Shown: one piece after another, positions 6,481 to 7,795 of the stretch
Position numbering within the stretch: the first letter of the stretch is position 1
Layout of the letters: the number at the start of each line of letters is the position of its first letter
Assembly (NCBI GenBank): GCA_035581425.1
Contig: DATJVP010000180.1
Coordinates: 1-7,795, forward strand
Length of the DNA stretch: 7,795 bases
Source: DASZHJ01 sp035581425
GTDB taxonomy: Bacteria; Pseudomonadota; Alphaproteobacteria; ATCC43930; CGMCC-115725
Reading direction: 5' to 3'
Program-made: the position numbers and the translations under genes
The notes under the pieces: generated by a model
The model's input: only the letters and a program-made list of their open reading frames with translations
What the model was told of the DNA's origin: nothing
The model's database searches: none

Positions 6481-7478
6481 TGCTTCGCCTGCTGGCCCGC
6501 GGCGAGACGATCGACGAAGCTCGGATCGACGAGCGCGCGCGAGACCGCCTCGATGTCGGTGTCGGGGGAAACGATGCCGCTCTCCTTGAGGACACCGCCC
6601 GCCGCGACGATGGCGAGGCGCTGCGTCTCGCCGATCTTCCCGCTGCCGAGGTCGTTGCGCTCGAGCGTGAGACGGGCGACGGCGTCGGTCTGCTTCGTTC
6701 CCTTCGCGACGATCGCGCGGAATTCATCGGGGTTCGCGAGCGCCCAGGCGCGCGCCTTCTCGTAGAGCGTGAGCACGCGCAGTACGAGGTCGGGCTGTGC
6801 CGTCGCGAACTCCTCGCGCACGTCGAGGAAGCCGTAGGTGTTGAGATCGGGGTCGCGGAAGAAGAGCCGCGCACCCTCCTCGAGCTCGATCTGCGCCATA
6901 TAGGGATCGAGCCCGGCCCAGGCGTCGACCTCGCCGCGCGAGAGCGCGGTTTTGCCGTCGGGATGTTGCAACAGGACCATCTTCACGTCGCGCGAGCTAA
7001 GCCCGGCACGCGCGAGAGCGCGCAGCAGGAAGATGTGGGGATCGGTGCCGCGGGTGACGGCGATGCTCTTTCCCTTGAGATCGGCCACCGTCTTGATCGG
7101 CGAGTCCTTGGCCGTCACCAGTGCTGTCCACTCCGGCTTAGAGTAGATGTAGACGGCCTTGATGGGATTGCCGTTGGCCCGAGCCAAGAGCGCCGCCGAG
7201 CCCGCGCTCGAGCCCAGATCGATACTTCCGGCGTTCAGGAATTCGAGCGCCTTGTTGCTGCCGAGGCTCAGCACCCACTCGACGGCGATGCCGTCGCGTT
7301 TGAAATCCTCCTCGACCCAGCCCTTCTCCTTGAGCACGAGGCTCAGGGGATTGTAGTAGGCGTAGTCGAGGCGGATCGACTTGGGCTTCTCCGCGGCGAC
7401 TGCGGCGGAGACGGTGAACGCCATCGCCGCCATCACGGCGAAACGTGCAAGACGGAGTGTGAAATTACGCACGACCAT
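6477..7478 (-). CDS. Periplasmic substrate-binding protein, SsuA/NMT1-like, of the riboswitch-controlled importer
   Basis: The 333-residue protein carries a Sec signal peptide: basic start (MVVRNFTLRLAR), hydrophobic core 13-26, AVAA and likely cleavage after A29. The mature protein has the two-lobe NMT1/SsuA-type fold: IRLDYAYYNPLSLVLKEKGW (35-54) forms the first ligand-side loop, then LGSNKALEFLNAGSIDLGS (72-90), TVADLKGKSIAVTRGT (130-145) and GEVDAWAGLDPY (182-193), all typical of aliphatic sulfonate, taurine or nitrate binding proteins. The exact ligand cannot be read from the sequence. The ATG at 7478 is chosen because GGGAGGGG lies just upstream; the frame stays open to 7583, but that extension crosses the terminator and leader and would disrupt the signal peptide. 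The gene is first in the operon, behind a promoter, SAM-II-like aptamer and terminator, so SAM repression is expected. No ssuD or tauD oxygenase gene is in the window. Confidence 0.92.
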   Translation of the reverse strand: MVVRNFTLRLARFAVMAAMAFTVSAAVAAEKPKSIRLDYAYYNPLSLVLKEKGWVEEDFKRDGIAVEWVLSLGSNKALEFLNAGSIDLGSSAGSAALLARANGNPIKAVYIYSKPEWTALVTAKDSPIKTVADLKGKSIAVTRGTDPHIFLLRALARAGLSSRDVKMVLLQHPDGKTALSRGEVDAWAGLDPYMAQIELEEGARLFFRDPDLNTYGFLDVREEFATAQPDLVLRVLTLYEKARAWALANPDEFRAIVAKGTKQTDAVARLTLERNDLGSGKIGETQRLAIVAAGGVLKESGIVSPDTDIEAVSRALVDPSFVDRLAAGQQAKQ

Positions 7479-7482
7479 GATC

Positions 7483-7494
7483 CCCTCCCGAGGG
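7483..7494 (-). promoter_or_regulatory. Ribosome binding site of the binding-protein gene inside a small hairpin
   Basis: On the minus strand CCCT-CGGG-AGGG forms a 4-bp stem with a 4-base loop, and its right arm is the Shine-Dalgarno sequence, 4 bases before the ATG. It decides the start at 7478. The weak hairpin may lower or tune initiation; this is inference. Confidence 0.4.
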
Positions 7495-7527
7495 TTTCGA
7501 CGTATGGCCTGGGCGGGGACAAGCCAC

Positions 7528-7559
7528 AAAAAAACCCGCCGCAGCTCTCGCTGGGCGGA
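7528..7559 (-). terminator. Intrinsic terminator in the leader of the ABC importer operon
   Basis: On the minus strand CCGCC-CAGC, loop GAGA, GCTG-(bulged C)-GGCGG form a 9-bp GC-rich stem closed by a GNRA tetraloop, followed at once by G and seven T residues (7534-7528). This is a complete rho-independent terminator, active only on the minus strand. It lies 8 bases after the riboswitch aptamer and about 50 bases before the ATG of the binding protein, the place of an expression platform. The 5' arm contains CGCCC, which can pair with GGGCG of the aptamer P1 3' strand (7595-7591), a simple way for ligand binding to release the terminator. It could instead end transcription from beyond the window, but no gene end is visible there. 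Confidence 0.85.
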
Positions 7560-7566
7560 TCCTTGC

Positions 7567-7620
7567 CCTCGCTTTAGCCGCATTTCTAAAGCGCCCGCAA
7601 GCTGAAGCTCAAATCGGCGC
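7567..7620 (-). ncRNA. SAM-II riboswitch (metA motif / SAM-alpha), S-adenosylmethionine sensor
   Basis: Read on the minus strand, the element starts GCGCC-GATTTGAGC, continues CAGCTTGC-GGGCGC, then TTTAGAAATGCGGCTAAAGC. This matches the SAM-II consensus: P1, a GAUUUG-type loop, the CUUGC segment, the P1 3' strand, an A-rich linker and the GCUAAAG end. P1 pairs 7620-7616 with 7595-7591 (5 bp). The H-type pseudoknot P2 pairs GCTTCAGCT (7608-7600) with GGCTAAAGC (7579-7571): eight pairs including one G-U, with one C-A mismatch. This class binds S-adenosylmethionine and lowers expression of methionine genes in alphaproteobacteria. The predicted transcription start is within a few bases of the first aptamer base. 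The terminator just downstream suggests control of transcription elongation. Confidence 0.87.
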
Positions 7621-7628
7621 TGGAGAAA

Positions 7629-7656
7629 AGTTTAATTTCCCCCGAGAGAATGTCAA
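7629..7656 (-). promoter_or_regulatory. Sigma-70-like promoter of the riboswitch-controlled ABC importer operon
   Basis: On the minus strand TTGACA (7656-7651, perfect -35), 16 bases, then TAAACT (7634-7629, 4 of 6 matches to TATAAT). The upstream DNA (about 7657-7697) is AT-rich, which could help as an UP-like element. The predicted start near 7622 falls right at the aptamer, so promoter and riboswitch calls support each other. The leader would be about 144 bases. Confidence 0.65.
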
Positions 7657-7716
7657 TATGATTTATTTCACAATGCACTGATGTTATTTCTAGATTACCC
7701 GCACCTATGCCCTGCG

Positions 7717-7758
7717 TCCTTCGACGCGCTCCCTTCGGTCGCTTGCTCAGGATGAGGA
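7717..7758. repeat. Dispersed intergenic palindromic repeat of the Hyphomicrobiales type
   Basis: The unit runs from TCCTTCGACGCGC through CCCTTCGG to GCTCAGGATGAGGA. Its ends (TCCTTCGA... and ...CAGGATGAGG) and the GCG/CGC imperfect stem around a TTCG-like loop match a repeat seen many times in intergenic regions of Rhizobiales genomes, recalled from general familiarity rather than a search. It lies outside the operon control signals. Confidence 0.55.
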
Positions 7759-7795
7759 ACTTTCGGAATGCCGTCTCCGATCTCCCTCATCCTGA
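7747..7795. repeat. 11-bp inverted repeat: second, inverted copy of the repeat begins at the window edge
   Basis: TCAGGATGAGG (7747-7757) and CCTCATCCTGA (7785-7795) are perfect reverse complements separated by 27 bases. The right arm reaches the last base of the window and probably continues, so a second unit in opposite orientation is likely cut here. Confidence 0.55.

Noticed and set aside
4915..6765. Long plus-strand frames opposite the ABC importer genes, including one at 6480-7577
   Set aside because: They are shadows of high-GC coding on the other strand; the minus-strand proteins carry complete family motifs and coupled junctions.
7479..7583. N-terminal extension of the binding protein to a start at 7583
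   Set aside because: The extension would translate through the terminator stem and U-tract, lacks a ribosome binding site, and puts 35 residues before a normal signal peptide.

Overview
The window looks like chromosomal DNA from a high-GC alphaproteobacterium, probably of the order Hyphomicrobiales (Rhizobiales). This rests on a SAM-II type riboswitch, an MmcB-family nuclease, a LexA-like direct repeat of the alphaproteobacterial type, an SsuACB-like transporter with Rhizobiales-style sequence, and an intergenic palindromic repeat of a kind common in that order. No mobile element, phage gene, tRNA, rRNA or CRISPR array was seen.

Layout, left to right. Positions 1-288 hold the 5' part of an alpha/beta-hydrolase gene on the minus strand, cut by the window edge. 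A 310-base divergent gap (289-598) follows, with several inverted repeats just before hldE (599-2056, plus), the bifunctional enzyme for ADP-heptose synthesis. hldE converges on mmcB (2084-2545, minus), a DNA-repair nuclease-fold gene. Its upstream region carries a one-mismatch LexA-type operator and is shared with a divergent ABCD/YddA/BacA-type ABC transporter (2639-4369, plus). That gene converges on a small secreted protein with four cysteines and no recognised family (4386-4820, minus), which has its own promoter.

The right-hand third is a minus-strand ABC importer operon of the SsuA-SsuC-SsuB type: binding protein (6477-7478), permease (5653-6480), ATPase (4926-5687). The genes are tightly coupled, with a 4-base ATGA overlap and a 35-base overlap. 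The control region (about 7479-7656) holds a good sigma-70-like promoter, then an element matching the SAM-II (metA-motif) riboswitch in conserved bases and pseudoknot, then an intrinsic terminator with a GNRA loop and a 7-U tract, then a strong Shine-Dalgarno site. The promoter places the transcript start almost exactly at the first base of the aptamer.

The most informative result is that this sulfonate/taurine-type importer appears to be shut off by S-adenosylmethionine. That suggests its substrate feeds methionine or SAM supply rather than general sulfonate scavenging. The right end (7717-7795) carries a dispersed palindromic repeat and the start of a second, inverted copy.
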